The notes under the pieces: model-generated
Databases searched by the model: none
The model's input: the letters and a program-made list of their open reading frames with translations, nothing else
Told to the model about the DNA's origin: nothing
Source: Shewanella saliphila
GTDB lineage: Bacteria; Pseudomonadota; Gammaproteobacteria; Enterobacterales; Shewanellaceae
Direction: 5' to 3'
DNA: 56,937 nt
NCBI RefSeq assembly: GCF_014648295.1
Contig: NZ_BMQV01000029.1
Coordinates: 1-56,937, forward strand
Part shown: piece by piece, positions 43,798 through 53,221 of the stretch
How the letters are laid out: each line of letters starts with the position of its first letter
Numbering within the stretch: the first letter of the stretch is position 1
Position numbers and translations under genes: made by a program

Positions 43798-45513
43798 TTA
43801 ACCTTTAGCTGCCGTTGTTAAAAATTCAACAATCTGGTCGAATGGGATATCTTGTTTTTCACCGGTACGGCGGTTTTTATATTCAAATACCCCAGCATCG
43901 ATATTACGATCACCAATGACCACAACATGCGGTAAACCCACTAACTCCATATCAGCAAACATCACGCCAGGACGTTCTTTACGATCATCCATTAGCACTT
44001 CAACACCAGCTTCAGCTAAGTCTTGATATAGTTTTTCAGCAATGTCGGCAACGCGATGAGATTTGTGCATGTTCATCGGTAAAATACCGACTGTGAACGG
44101 CGCAATCGCTTCTGGCCAAATAATGCCTCGGTCATCGTTGTTTTGCTCAATCGCGGCAGCGACAATACGGCTCACACCGACACCATAACAACCCATCAAT
44201 AACACCTGAGCTTTACCGTTTTCATCTAACACAGTGGCATTCATGGCTTCTGAATAGTTGGTGCCAAGCTGGAAGATATGACCCACTTCAATGCCACGCG
44301 CCATAGCATAAGTGCCTTGGCCGTCAGGTGTAGGTTCACCCTCTACAACATTACGAATGTCTGCAGCAGTCGCTAATGGTAAGTCACGTTCCCAGTTAAT
44401 GCCGAAATAGTGCTTATCTTCTGTGTTAGCACCAGCGGCAAAGTCGCTCATTACTGCAACGCTATGATCGATAATAATTGGCATATTTAGGCCAACAGGG
44501 CCTAATGAGCCAGGGCCAGCACCCACAGCATCACGAATTTCAGCTTCTGATGCAAACTCGAGTGGTGAGGCAACAAGGGCAACTTTTTCAGCTTTGATTT
44601 CGTTTAGCTCATGATCGCCACGCACAACCACAGCCACTAAAGGCGCGTCTTCGGTTGCGCCCTTAACGATTAATGTTTTAACGGTTTGGGTAATCGCAAC
44701 ATCAAATTGTTCGACTAATTCGGCAATGGTTTTTGCATTAGGGGTATCCACTAACGTCATCTCTTGCGTTGCAGCTGCACGAGTTTGCGTTGGGATTGGC
44801 GCTTCAGCTTTTTCAATATTAGCGGCGTAATCACTGCCTGTTGAGTAAGCAATTAAATCTTCACCACTGTTTGCTAATACATGGAACTCATGCGACATGC
44901 TGCCACCAATTGAGCCAGTGTCTGCAAGAACAGGGCGGAACTCTAAACCCATGCGAGTTAGAATATTGCTGTATGCGGTATGCATCGCATGATAAGTGCT
45001 GTCCATGGTTTCTTGATCTAAATGGAAAGAATAGGCATCTTTCATTAAGAATTCACGTGCGCGCATCACACCAAAGCGTGGACGAACTTCGTCACGGAAT
45101 TTGGTTTGTACTTGATAAAGCGTCAGCGGTAACTGTTTGTATGAGCTAAGTTCTTTACGCACTAAGTCAGTGATCACTTCTTCGTGGGTTGGTCCCAATA
45201 CGAAGTCACGATTATGGCGGTCTTGAAAACGCAGTAATTCAGGCCCAAACTTTTCCCAACGGCCGGTTTCAACCCACAAGTCTGCCGGTTGAACCAATGG
45301 CATAAGAATTTCAATGGCACCTGTTTTGTTCATTTCTTCACGAACAATGGCTTCTACTTTACGCAAAACACGTAACCCAGAGGGCAACCAGCTGTAAAGA
45401 CCTGATGCGTTACGACGGATCATACCCGCGCGAAGCATTAACTGATGACTAATCACCTCTGCGTTTGCAGGGGTTTCTTTTTGTGTTGAAAGCAGGTACT
45501 TACTAACTCGCAT
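43798..45513 (-). CDS. proS: Prolyl-tRNA synthetase (bacterial type with editing domain)
   Basis: Charges tRNA-Pro with proline. The 571-aa length is that of the bacterial form. Motif 1/2 region [38 protein letters not shown], the inserted Ala-Pro editing domain (about 225-405), motif 3 [17 protein letters not shown] and the C-terminal anticodon-binding domain ([16 protein letters not shown]). Start ATG 45513 ([10 protein letters not shown]) is the conserved start; the TTG two codons up is disfavoured. Confidence 0.97.
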   Translation of the reverse strand: MRVSKYLLSTQKETPANAEVISHQLMLRAGMIRRNASGLYSWLPSGLRVLRKVEAIVREEMNKTGAIEILMPLVQPADLWVETGRWEKFGPELLRFQDRHNRDFVLGPTHEEVITDLVRKELSSYKQLPLTLYQVQTKFRDEVRPRFGVMRAREFLMKDAYSFHLDQETMDSTYHAMHTAYSNILTRMGLEFRPVLADTGSIGGSMSHEFHVLANSGEDLIAYSTGSDYAANIEKAEAPIPTQTRAAATQEMTLVDTPNAKTIAELVEQFDVAITQTVKTLIVKGATEDAPLVAVVVRGDHELNEIKAEKVALVASPLEFASEAEIRDAVGAGPGSLGPVGLNMPIIIDHSVAVMSDFAAGANTEDKHYFGINWERDLPLATAADIRNVVEGEPTPDGQGTYAMARGIEVGHIFQLGTNYSEAMNATVLDENGKAQVLLMGCYGVGVSRIVAAAIEQNNDDRGIIWPEAIAPFTVGILPMNMHKSHRVADIAEKLYQDLAEAGVEVLMDDRKERPGVMFADMELVGLPHVVVIGDRNIDAGVFEYKNRRTGEKQDIPFDQIVEFLTTAAKG

Positions 45514-45630
45514 TACCAATGTCCAAAATAGTAGCTATGAATGAGCGTCATTTTAGCACCTGCATCAATGATGTCACCTGCTAATTCGGTTCAAAATAAG
45601 GCTTTAGAGACTTTAATTGCACCGCGGGAC

Positions 45631-46242
45631 TTATTTATCTCGTCTATCACCGATGACTCGAGCAGGATTCCCTGCAACAATGGCATATTCCGCTACATTT
45701 TTGGTGACAATGCAACCCATGCCGATAACGGCATGGTTGCCAATGGTGACACCGTCAACAATCCCTGCCTGTGCACCAACCCAAACATCCTCTCCAATAA
45801 CCACCCCTTTAGAGTGTGAAGCTTGTTGATATATCGGAGTATCAGGTGACATGCCATGATTAAACGCGTAGATAGTGACGTTATTGGCGATACGCGTTTG
45901 ATGACCAATGTGTATACCATGACGACCGCCATCTAAGCTACAACCGTGATTTATAGCCACTTCATTGCCGAGTGTAATAGGGCCATGCATAAATACATCG
46001 GCACTGATCATACATTGATTACCCATGGTGATATCTCGGCCTGGTTCGGCAAACAATTGCGCCTGCGGAGCGATGAAACACTGCTCACCGATGTGAATAG
46101 TCTCAAGAAGGCAAAGTTGTTGTTGAATGTCATCTTGCCAGGGTTTTGCCCATTGCAGGTGTTTAGGCTTGAGAGAGAAATACAGCCAAGGCATCCAAGA
46201 TAGTCGTTTTTTGTGCTGAGTTTGGTAATCGATTTCAGCCAT
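45631..46242 (-). CDS. Hexapeptide-repeat acyl/acetyltransferase
   Basis: 203-aa left-handed beta-helix transferase. Hexapeptide repeats run from about 50 to 190 (IGEQCFIAPQAQLF, ITLGNEVAINHGC, VVIGEDVWVGAQAGIVDGV) and end AGNPARVIGD, the acetyl-CoA-binding end typical of LacA/NodL/WbbJ enzymes. The catalytic His probably lies in NNVTIYAFNHG. Acceptor likely a sugar, unknown. Four nt after trmO on the same strand and so probably in one transcript. Confidence 0.88.
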   Translation of the reverse strand: MAEIDYQTQHKKRLSWMPWLYFSLKPKHLQWAKPWQDDIQQQLCLLETIHIGEQCFIAPQAQLFAEPGRDITMGNQCMISADVFMHGPITLGNEVAINHGCSLDGGRHGIHIGHQTRIANNVTIYAFNHGMSPDTPIYQQASHSKGVVIGEDVWVGAQAGIVDGVTIGNHAVIGMGCIVTKNVAEYAIVAGNPARVIGDRRDK

Positions 46243-46246
46243 TAAA

Positions 46247-47026
46247 CTAATCCTTTAGCAGTGCAACTGAAGTGGGCTTTAGATCTAACACTTCAATGAC
46301 GTTATCAGTAACGTGCCAAAAGATGTCTAAATCGTATAACGCAACCTGATATAGCTTAGGGTCATCCTTGGCTTTTTTATAAGCTGGGCGAGGGTCTTGT
46401 GATAATACTCCACTAATAAGCTCGGCTAAGCCTTGATAGTGTTCTTGAACTTGATATTGGGCGATTTTTTCAGCTGCCAGTTTTGTGTATTTCACCGGTA
46501 TCAGTATGGGTGCATCTTGGGCGATACCGCCTTTAGCATCGGTAATGGCATCAGAGAAAGGGACATAGGGTTTAATATCAATAATGGGAGTGCCGTCTAA
46601 TAAATCCATCCCTGAGATCTTTAAACAGACTTTACCGTGGCGTTGCACAACACCATGTAGTTTGACCACAGACTGACCAATACCGTTAGGTCTAAATGTT
46701 GAACGTGTAGCAAATACGCCTAGTTTTTCATTACCACCTAGACGAGGCGGGCGCACTGTGGTTTTCCAGCCTTGAGATAGGTTTTCATGAAAACAAAAAA
46801 GCAACCATAAATGCGAATATTGTTCGATGCCTCTGACTGCATCGATATGATTAAATGCTGGCTCAAATTCAATATACCCAGTTGCATTAACAAGTCCAGG
46901 TTGGCGCGGAATACCAAATTTTTGCTTGTAAGGGGTTCTGCAAATGGCGACCGCGTTTATTGTGTTGGTAAAAGACGCGTTAAGTGCAGGTTTTTCGTTA
47001 TGAGTTTGAGCGGCATCTTGAGTCAT
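46247..47026 (-). CDS. trmO: tRNA (adenine-N6)-methyltransferase TrmO
   Basis: SAM-dependent enzyme that adds the methyl group of m6t6A37 in tRNA-Thr. 259 aa with the single-sheeted UPF0066 barrel: AICRTPYKQKFGIPRQPGL, HLWLLFCFHEN, FATRSTFRPNGIGQSVV and DLLDGTPIIDIKPYVPF are the family signatures; a C-terminal extension (about 180-259) is like E. coli TrmO. Upstream partner of the acetyltransferase gene. Confidence 0.93.
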   Translation of the reverse strand: MTQDAAQTHNEKPALNASFTNTINAVAICRTPYKQKFGIPRQPGLVNATGYIEFEPAFNHIDAVRGIEQYSHLWLLFCFHENLSQGWKTTVRPPRLGGNEKLGVFATRSTFRPNGIGQSVVKLHGVVQRHGKVCLKISGMDLLDGTPIIDIKPYVPFSDAITDAKGGIAQDAPILIPVKYTKLAAEKIAQYQVQEHYQGLAELISGVLSQDPRPAYKKAKDDPKLYQVALYDLDIFWHVTDNVIEVLDLKPTSVALLKD

Positions 47027-47121
47027 GCAATACCTGAAAGAAGCTAACCAAAATTAAGAGAAGTCAATAATAACAGATGGGCCAAGTGTATGACTCACCT
47101 GTTTGGTAATCGGTTTAATGG

Positions 47122-47517
47122 TTATTTGTTTTCTGCGGTTTTAATGGCTTGGCCAACACAAAGTGTACGACTGTAGCAACTGTTGTCTGGCTCGTTAATC
47201 ATAAAGCAGCTTTTAACCACAAATCCATTCGCACCTATGTCTGCTGCCGCACGTCTGGCATTACTGCGCGCATCAGACATGTGAGGAGGGGCATCTTTTT
47301 CAGTTTCTTGGCAAGCTTCACCTTCTACTAAACCTAATACTTCAAAGTTACCTGTAGGTTGCACATCGCCGTCGTACAACACCACATCACCGACTTTAAA
47401 GTATTCATTAATGGCTTTGCCGTCTAAATTACTCTTGAATACATAATCATTGGCACAAGCGCTCAATAATAGCGCAATACTTGAAACAACCCATGCTTGT
47501 TTAACTGAAAAAGTCAT
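47122..47517 (-). CDS. rcsF: RcsF-like outer-membrane lipoprotein
   Basis: 131-aa lipoprotein with lipobox LLSAC (Cys21). The mature domain keeps the RcsF fold markers: LGLVEGEACQETEKDAPPHM, ARSNARRAAADIGANG, KSCFM, CYSRTLCVGQA. The four Cys match the two nonconsecutive disulfides of E. coli RcsF. The Pro-rich linker of E. coli RcsF is replaced by a shorter strand region. In enterobacteria it signals envelope stress to RcsCDB; no Rcs kinase genes are in this window, so its output here is open. Confidence 0.88.
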   Translation of the reverse strand: MTFSVKQAWVVSSIALLLSACANDYVFKSNLDGKAINEYFKVGDVVLYDGDVQPTGNFEVLGLVEGEACQETEKDAPPHMSDARSNARRAAADIGANGFVVKSCFMINEPDNSCYSRTLCVGQAIKTAENK

Positions 47518-47602
47518 AGCCGTAGCCTTTATTTAAATAAGTAATAATCTGCCGTTTAAGTTTACCTTTTATGGTGGCGATGATAAAGCATTCAAATAAC
47601 AT

Positions 47603-47629
47603 AAAAAAAGGGCTTACCTAAGTAAGCCC
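47603..47629 (-). terminator. Terminator after the H-NS gene
   Basis: GGGCTTAC pairs with GTAAGCCC around a 4-nt loop, with a seven-base U-run on the minus strand. Confidence 0.9.
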
Positions 47630-47668
47630 TTTGTTATTAATGTTTTACTACTTTGTTGCCAAGTTTTG

Positions 47669-48079
47669 TTATTCCATACCAGGAATTAAAAATTGGTCCA
47701 TGCTTTTACCGCTATCAACTTCTTTTTTGAATACCGTTGGCATGCGGCCTTGACCAGTCCATTGGATTAATTCACCGTCAACAGTGATTTGATATTTTGG
47801 TGGACGCGGTGCGCGTTTTGTCTTTGTTGCTTTAGGTGCAGATGTCACGTCACCTAAATCTTCAATAGATAAACCACTGTTTTCGATTTGAGCTAGAATT
47901 TCAGCAATGCGAGCATTACGTTCAGCATTTGCTTCAAGTTCTAATTTTTCTTCCTCTTCGCGGTCAGCAATAATTTTTTCTAACTTAGCTGCCGTGTCTC
48001 GTAAATCATCAAGAGATAATTCCTTTACTGCAGCTTTAAAGCGACGACCGTGGGTTAAAATATCTAAAAAGTCACTCAT
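47669..48079 (-). CDS. hns: H-NS family nucleoid protein
   Basis: 136-aa histone-like silencer of AT-rich DNA. N-terminal coiled-coil oligomerisation region (about 1-65; LDDLRDTAAKLEKIIADRE-like) and C-terminal DNA-binding domain (about 92-130) with the core QGRMP in WTGQGRMPTVFKKEVDSG, equivalent to the minor-groove QGR motif. An Ala/Pro/Lys linker (SAPKATKTKRAPRPPK) joins them. AGGAAAC precedes the ATG. Monocistronic by its own terminator. Confidence 0.94.
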   Translation of the reverse strand: MSDFLDILTHGRRFKAAVKELSLDDLRDTAAKLEKIIADREEEEKLELEANAERNARIAEILAQIENSGLSIEDLGDVTSAPKATKTKRAPRPPKYQITVDGELIQWTGQGRMPTVFKKEVDSGKSMDQFLIPGME

Positions 48080-48516
48080 GTTGTTTAGTTTCCTAATGAT
48101 TTTTTTTCATAAAATGAAAAGTGATAAAAGTTAAAATGTCCAACGTACAAGGTCAATTTCAGTATTGCATGTGGTTTATTTAGGTCGTTATTATATATTT
48201 TTATGAGATTTAATCTCAGTAGAATACCAATATAGCTTTAATTAATACTGAATATAAGTGTAATAATAGAAACTATTGCGCAATGGATCAAATTAAATTA
48301 ACGATATAATAGATTATTTTAAATAATTGAGCGTATATTTCGTTATCTGCTTTATGACATGTTTAGTTAAATTGCCACAAACAAAGCTAAAAAAATCTAA
48401 ACAAGCGTTTGAATGTGATTGACGTTAACGTTAACAGGCCGTAAAGTGAACCCATCTTGCATTGGCTATAGCCAGTGTGTTGTCCACATACATTGAAGGT
48501 GTAGGAAGGAAAACCT
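48080..48516. other. Divergent intergenic region hns / etfB
   Basis: 437 nt, very AT-rich on the hns side as expected for a self-regulated hns promoter. On the etfB side it holds the palindrome at 48398-48412 (separate entry) and GTTAACGTTAAC at 48424-48435, itself a palindrome. No gene seen; long frames here are antisense extensions of etfB. Confidence 0.55.
48398..48412. promoter_or_regulatory. PsrA-like operator upstream of etfBA
   Basis: TAAACAAGCGTTTGA: inverted AAAC / GTTT half-sites with a 4-nt centre, close to the (C/G)AAAC-N2-4-GTTT(G/C) pattern of the TetR-type fatty-acid regulator PsrA. It lies 105 nt before etfB. The regulator identity is inference from motif and gene content. 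Confidence 0.45.
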
Positions 48517-49266
48517 ATGAAAGTATTGGTACCTGTTAAACGCGTAGTCGATGCCAATGTGAAAGTCAGGGTAAAAGCTGATAACACAAATGTTGATACG
48601 ACAAACCTTAAAATGGCATTAAACCCATTTTGTGAGATTGCAGTAGAAGAAGCCGTTCGTTTAAAAGAAGCTGGCATCGCGACTGAAGTTGTTGTGGTGA
48701 GTGTGGGCGCTAAAGCGGTGCAAGAGCAATTAAGAACCGCGATGGCATTGGGGGCCGACCGCGCAATACATATCGATACCGACGAGGATTTAGTTCCGTT
48801 GTCGATTGCCAAGCTGTTAAAAGCGGTACAAGAAAAAGAGCAAGCACAACTGATTCTGTTTGGTAAGCAATCCATTGATGGTGATAACAACCAAACCGGC
48901 CAAATGCTTGCGGCATTAACCGATATGCCACAAGCAACATTTGCTTCAGAAGTGAAGTTAGATGGTGACAAGGCAACGGTAACACGTGAAATCGATGGTG
49001 GTTTACAAACGTTAAGCATGCCTTTACCGGCTATTGTTACCGTTGATTTACGCTTAAATGAGCCACGTTATGCATCATTGCCAAATATTATGAAAGCGAA
49101 ACGTAAACCACTCGAAACCTTAGCGGTAGCCGATTTAGGTGTGAGCTTAAAAGCGCATCAAACCGTGTTAAAAGTGACTCCACCTGTGGATCGTAAAGCG
49201 GGCATTTTAGTGTCTTCAGTTGAAGAATTGGTTGAGAAGTTAAAAAACGAAGCGAAGGTGATCTAA
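48517..49266 (+). CDS. etfB: Electron transfer flavoprotein beta subunit
   Basis: Small subunit of ETF, which carries electrons from acyl-CoA dehydrogenases to the quinone pool through ETF dehydrogenase. 249 aa with the AMP-binding pattern: [37 protein letters not shown], and [19 protein letters not shown], followed by [13 protein letters not shown], the recognition-loop region. GGAAGGA precedes the ATG. etfA starts 1 nt after the stop. An acyl-CoA dehydrogenase gene lies 4 kb downstream. Confidence 0.96.
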   Translation: MKVLVPVKRVVDANVKVRVKADNTNVDTTNLKMALNPFCEIAVEEAVRLKEAGIATEVVVVSVGAKAVQEQLRTAMALGADRAIHIDTDEDLVPLSIAKLLKAVQEKEQAQLILFGKQSIDGDNNQTGQMLAALTDMPQATFASEVKLDGDKATVTREIDGGLQTLSMPLPAIVTVDLRLNEPRYASLPNIMKAKRKPLETLAVADLGVSLKAHQTVLKVTPPVDRKAGILVSSVEELVEKLKNEAKVI

Positions 49267-49267
49267 T

Positions 49268-50191
49268 ATGGCCATTTTAGTATTAGCAGAACACGATAAC
49301 GTCAGCTTAAAAACTGATACGGCAAAAGTGGTCAGTGCAGCAACGGCCATTGGTGGTGATGTACATGTATTGGTTGCCGGTCATGATTGCGCTGTGGCGG
49401 TAACTGCCGCACAAAGCTTAGCGGGTGTGAGTAAAGTGTTGGTTGCGGATAGCGCAGAATATAGCGCGCAATTGGCTGAAAATGTATCAAAATTAGTTGT
49501 TGAACTTGCCGCTGATTATGATCATGTATTGGCAGCGGCGACCAGCGTAGGTAAAGATACTTTACCGCGCGTTGCTGCATTATTAGATGTATCACAAATT
49601 TCTGAAGTCATTGAAGTGGTGAGTAGCGATACTTTTGTTCGTCCAATTTATGCGGGTAACGCATTGGCAACAGTGCAAAGTTTAGATGCTAAAAAAGTCA
49701 TGACAGTGCGCTCTAGTGCATTTGATGCTGCTGCTTCAACCGGCAGCGCAGAAGTCGTTAACCTTACTCAGGCTATTGCTGCGCGCACAGAGTTTGTATC
49801 GCAAGCGTTAACTGAATCGGCTCGTCCAGAGCTGGGTAATGCTGGTATTATCGTATCAGGCGGCCGTGGTATGGGCAGTGGTGAGAACTTTGCTATTTTA
49901 GAACAGCTTGCCGATAAGTTAGGCGCTGCAGTGGGTGCATCTCGCGCGGCTGTTGATGCTGGCTTTGTACCTAACGATTTACAAGTCGGTCAAACGGGTA
50001 AAATCGTTGCGCCAGACTTGTACATTGCAGTCGGTATTTCTGGTGCTATTCAGCATCTTGCCGGTATGAAAGATTCAAAAGTGATTGTGGCTATTAACAA
50101 AGATCCTGAAGCACCGATATTCCAGGTGGCTGACTATGGTCTAGTGGCTGATTTATTTGAGGCAGTCCCTGCACTAAACGGCCTAGTTTAA
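49268..50191 (+). CDS. etfA: Electron transfer flavoprotein alpha subunit
   Basis: FAD-binding subunit of ETF, 307 aa. N-terminal domain (about 1-180; AILVLAEHDN, HVLAAATSVGKDTLPRVAALL) and the FAD domain with SGGRGMGSGENF, VGASRAAVDAGFVPNDLQVG, QTGKIVAPDLYIAVGISGAI and AINKDPEAPIFQVADYGLV. All key FAD contacts (Arg and Ser in GASRAAVD, His in AIQHL) are present. Two-gene operon with etfB, ended by the hairpin at 50248-50283. Confidence 0.96.
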   Translation: MAILVLAEHDNVSLKTDTAKVVSAATAIGGDVHVLVAGHDCAVAVTAAQSLAGVSKVLVADSAEYSAQLAENVSKLVVELAADYDHVLAAATSVGKDTLPRVAALLDVSQISEVIEVVSSDTFVRPIYAGNALATVQSLDAKKVMTVRSSAFDAAASTGSAEVVNLTQAIAARTEFVSQALTESARPELGNAGIIVSGGRGMGSGENFAILEQLADKLGAAVGASRAAVDAGFVPNDLQVGQTGKIVAPDLYIAVGISGAIQHLAGMKDSKVIVAINKDPEAPIFQVADYGLVADLFEAVPALNGLV

Positions 50192-50247
50192 GGGGACGAG
50201 GGTTGTCTTGAAGGTCAAAACCTTTTGGATAGTCTGTTCACCTATTT

Positions 50248-50283
50248 AAAGGTTTCTACTTTATTTAAGTAGAAACCTTTTTT
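50248..50283 (+). terminator. Terminator after etfBA
   Basis: AAAGGTTTCTAC pairs with GTAGAAACCTTT across TTTATTTAA, followed by T-run. Confidence 0.9.
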
Positions 50284-50523
50284 ATTGCTCATTTTGCAAC
50301 GAATACCAATCCGTAATAGATCAGTTGCTGGTTTTGTACTCAGAGTCTTAGTGTCTATTTGATTTAAAAACGTTAAACTAATGCTATATACTTGTGGTTA
50401 ACGTGGTGCTTTTGTTATTGAGACAGCATTTTTGCGTTTTTTTACTAGCACTGTATGACCCATTTATGATTTTATATTGGCGCTTTTTGTAATGTGGTTC
50501 TTACAACAAGCAAAAGTAGAGGT

Positions 50524-50660
50524 GCATTGCATAAGAGTCGTGTTGAATTGGGTGATTCCGATAATTCAGCATAAAAGGATGCAATGCCGAAATAAATGAG
50601 TTGATCAACCTCATTTGTTGGGGCAGTTCTCGAAAGGGACTGCACTGTCATAGTGTTTTT
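50524..50660 (+). ncRNA. Candidate structured RNA upstream of the NhaC-type antiporter gene
   Basis: Within the 614-nt gene-free stretch 50192-50805. Three consecutive hairpins: (1) GCATTGCAT (50524-50532) with ATGCAATGC (50579-50587), enclosing TGTTGAATT (50541-50549) with AATTCAGCA (50563-50571); (2) AAATGAG (50594-50600) with CTCATTT (50610-50616); (3) GCAGTTCT (50623-50630) with GGGACTGC (50636-50643). Hairpins 1 and 3 use G-U pairs that exist only in the plus-strand RNA. A small CACT/AGTG hairpin followed by TTTTT (50643-50660) could end it. It may be a free small RNA or a leader of the gene at 50806. No known family recognised; other parts of the gap show nothing. Confidence 0.45.
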
Positions 50661-50805
50661 ATCGACATGATAAAAAATGATATTCATATTAAATGGGTAT
50701 AACTGTGGAGTGCTACTAGTAATGTTAATGCATACACTTTCTGTGTATGTTTAGCCTTATTTCTAGTTTTTCTCCATTCGTATCCCACGAAGAAATAATT
50801 AAATT

Positions 50806-52362
50806 ATGATAATAAGTTATGCCGATTCGGCACTGTCTGTTTTGCCACCTGTTGTGGCGATTACACTGGCCATATTAACCCGTAAAGTCCTGCTTTCTTT
50901 AGGGGTAGGCATTATTTTTGGTGCGTTATTACTGACTGATTTTTCATTGCTTAGCAGTGGTGAATATATTGCGACAACGGTGAGTCAGTTAGTGTGGAAA
51001 GATGCAGCATTGAATAGTTGGAACGTCTACATTTTAGGCTTTTTAATTGTATTAGGGATGATCACTGCATTAATTACCGTGAGTGGTTCTGCCCGTGCGT
51101 TTGCTGATTGGGCTAAATTGCGTATTCGCAATAAGCGCGACGCTAAGTTAATGACCATGTTTTTGGGCTGTGTGGTGTTTATTGACGATTACTTTAACAG
51201 TTTAGTGGTTGGTTCAATTTCTCGCCCTATCACTGATCGTTATCATGTTTCTCGCGCAAAACTTGCCTATATTCTTGATTCGACCGCAGCGCCAATATGC
51301 GTTATCTCTCCGGTTTCTAGCTGGGGCGCTTACATTATTGCATTAATCGGCGGTATTTTAACGGCGCACGGTTTTGCTGATACAGGTCATTTGAGTGTGT
51401 TTATACAAATGATCCCAATGAACTTTTACGCACTTATTTCGTTATTGTTACTTTTATGCGTGGCAACATTTAGCTTAGACGTTGGGCCTTTACGTCAGCA
51501 TGAGTTAAATGCGCTTCGTGGCGATTTATTTGACGAATCTAAAGGCCAACCGCCAGGGGCGACAGCTGACTTGCCTGAAGCCGATACAGGTAAAGTGATT
51601 GGTTTATTCTTACCTATCGCGATATTAGTGTTTGCGACTGTGTATTTTATGGTGTCTAGCGGTGCAGATGCATTAGCGTCAAGTGAGTTACCTTTTAGTG
51701 TATTAGGTGCATTTGAAAATACCGATGTCAGCTCATCACTCTTTTTTGGTTCTATTGTGGGCTTTATTGCTACTGTAGTACTTGCTATTAAGCAGAAAGT
51801 GGCATGGTCGATGTTATTACAGGGCATGCGAGTTGGTGCACTTTCAATGTTACCAGCGGTCTATATCTTATTGTTTGCTTGGACGATTGCAGGTGTGATT
51901 GGCGAGCTTGAAACCGGTAAATATATGGCGAGCTTAGCCACCGATAATATTCCTTTTGCACTATTACCCGCAGGGTTATTTTTATTAGCGGGCGTAACGG
52001 CATTTTCAACTGGGACCAGTTGGGGGACCTTTGGAATTATGCTACCCATTGCCGCAGATATGGCCATGGGCAGTGACAGCACCATGATGTTACCTATGTT
52101 GGCCGCTGTGTTGTCTGGCGCGGTATTTGGCGATCATTGCTCGCCGATATCGGACACCACTATCTTGTCATCAACGGGGGCGAGTTGTCATCATATTGAC
52201 CATGTTGTGACACAATTACCTTATGCGCTCATCGCTGCGACTATCAGCCTAGTAGGTTATACTGTTTTAGGGTATACCGCATCGCTAGTGGCAGGACTGA
52301 TAAGTTGTGCGGTGTTGTTTGTGTTGAGTATTGTGATACTGCATTTTTGGGCTAAAAAGTAA
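50806..52362 (+). CDS. NhaC-family Na+/H+ antiporter
   Basis: 518-aa inner-membrane protein with about 11-12 hydrophobic helices. It matches the NhaC-like family: PPVVAITLAILTRKVLLSLGVG at the start, FIDDYFNSLVVGSISRPITD (charged pair typical of the ion site), LDSTAAPICVISPVSSWGAY, and FSTGTSWGTFGIMLPIA with SGAVFGDHCSPISDTTILSS near the end. Exchanges Na+ or another cation, or an organic substrate, for H+; the substrate is not certain. Monocistronic, ended at 52403-52437. Confidence 0.88.
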   Translation: MIISYADSALSVLPPVVAITLAILTRKVLLSLGVGIIFGALLLTDFSLLSSGEYIATTVSQLVWKDAALNSWNVYILGFLIVLGMITALITVSGSARAFADWAKLRIRNKRDAKLMTMFLGCVVFIDDYFNSLVVGSISRPITDRYHVSRAKLAYILDSTAAPICVISPVSSWGAYIIALIGGILTAHGFADTGHLSVFIQMIPMNFYALISLLLLLCVATFSLDVGPLRQHELNALRGDLFDESKGQPPGATADLPEADTGKVIGLFLPIAILVFATVYFMVSSGADALASSELPFSVLGAFENTDVSSSLFFGSIVGFIATVVLAIKQKVAWSMLLQGMRVGALSMLPAVYILLFAWTIAGVIGELETGKYMASLATDNIPFALLPAGLFLLAGVTAFSTGTSWGTFGIMLPIAADMAMGSDSTMMLPMLAAVLSGAVFGDHCSPISDTTILSSTGASCHHIDHVVTQLPYALIAATISLVGYTVLGYTASLVAGLISCAVLFVLSIVILHFWAKK

Positions 52363-52402
52363 TCTCAAGCTTAGAGTCAAACCTCATAAACGTTGCGTAT
52401 AA

Positions 52403-52437
52403 AAAAATGCCGTATTCATAACGAATACGGCATTTTT
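52403..52437 (+). terminator. Terminator after the NhaC-type gene
   Basis: AAAATGCCGTATTC pairs with GAATACGGCATTTT around ATAAC, followed by T. Confidence 0.92.
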
Positions 52438-52507
52438 GTTTGTTGTTAGCATGTTAAACCAGTTACTATAAGCCGCATAAATTGACCAACGATTAGGACA
52501 CTAAATT

Positions 52508-53086
52508 TTGGCGCAACTGTACTTTTATTATTCGGCGATGAATGCCGGTAAATCGACTTCATTGCTGCAGTCTTCTTATAATTACCGTGAGCGCGGGATG
52601 CATACCCTAGTGATGACGGCGTCGATAGACAATCGTTATGGTGTCGGCAAAGTGTCATCCCGTATTGGTATTGAAACAGATGCGCAGGTATTTGGTAGTA
52701 ATGATAATTTAATTGAACTTATTTCGACTTCTCATGATGAGAAAAAAATCCATTGCGTACTGGTCGATGAAAGTCAGTTTTTGAGTAAAGAGCAAGTGCG
52801 TCAGTTAACACATGTGGTCGATAATATGGATATTCCCGTGTTGTGTTATGGGCTGCGTAATGACTTCCAAGGTGAACTGTTTCCCGGTAGCCAATATCTA
52901 TTAGCCTGGGCAGACAAATTAGTAGAGCTTAAAACGATTTGTCATTGTGGCCGTAAAGCAAACATGGTGGTAAGACTAGACCATGAAGGTAAGCCTATGC
53001 GCGAAGGTGAGCAGGTTGCCATTGGCGGGAATGAAAGCTACGAGTCAGTTTGCCGTAAGCATTTTCGTGAGTTTTTGTGGGATTAA
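52508..53086 (+). CDS. tdk: Thymidine kinase
   Basis: Salvage enzyme phosphorylating thymidine and deoxyuridine with ATP. 192 aa, starting at a TTG (52508) 9 nt after AGGA; this start reproduces the conserved [16 protein letters not shown] opening, whose GKST is the P-loop. DESQFLS holds the catalytic acid region, the lasso loop follows, and four zinc-binding Cys/His are in CHCGRKANM and ESVCRKHF. Single gene with its own terminator. Confidence 0.95.
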   Translation: MAQLYFYYSAMNAGKSTSLLQSSYNYRERGMHTLVMTASIDNRYGVGKVSSRIGIETDAQVFGSNDNLIELISTSHDEKKIHCVLVDESQFLSKEQVRQLTHVVDNMDIPVLCYGLRNDFQGELFPGSQYLLAWADKLVELKTICHCGRKANMVVRLDHEGKPMREGEQVAIGGNESYESVCRKHFREFLWD

Positions 53087-53149
53087 GGCTAAGCTGTCAT
53101 TTGCTGTGTAATGTAGGTAAATAAATAACCCGAGTTCAGGTTAAATACT

Positions 53150-53184
53150 AAAAAGCCGCCTCAACTTAGTGAGGCGGCTTTTTT
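53150..53184. terminator. Bidirectional terminator between tdk and the acyl-CoA dehydrogenase gene
   Basis: AAAAAGCCGCCTCA pairs with TGAGGCGGCTTTTT around ACTTAG; flanked by A and T on both sides. Confidence 0.92.
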
Positions 53185-53221
53185 GTGTGTCACTATTTAT
53201 TGAAATCGGCTTCGGCGAATA

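Noticed and set aside
48387..49019. 210-codon minus-strand open frame
   Set aside because: Antisense to the well supported etfB; Ser/Thr/Asn-rich shadow translation.
50472..50687. 71-codon minus-strand open frame between etfA and the NhaC-type gene
   Set aside because: Covers the hairpin cluster whose G-U pairs point to plus-strand RNA; no ribosome-binding site and no protein family character.
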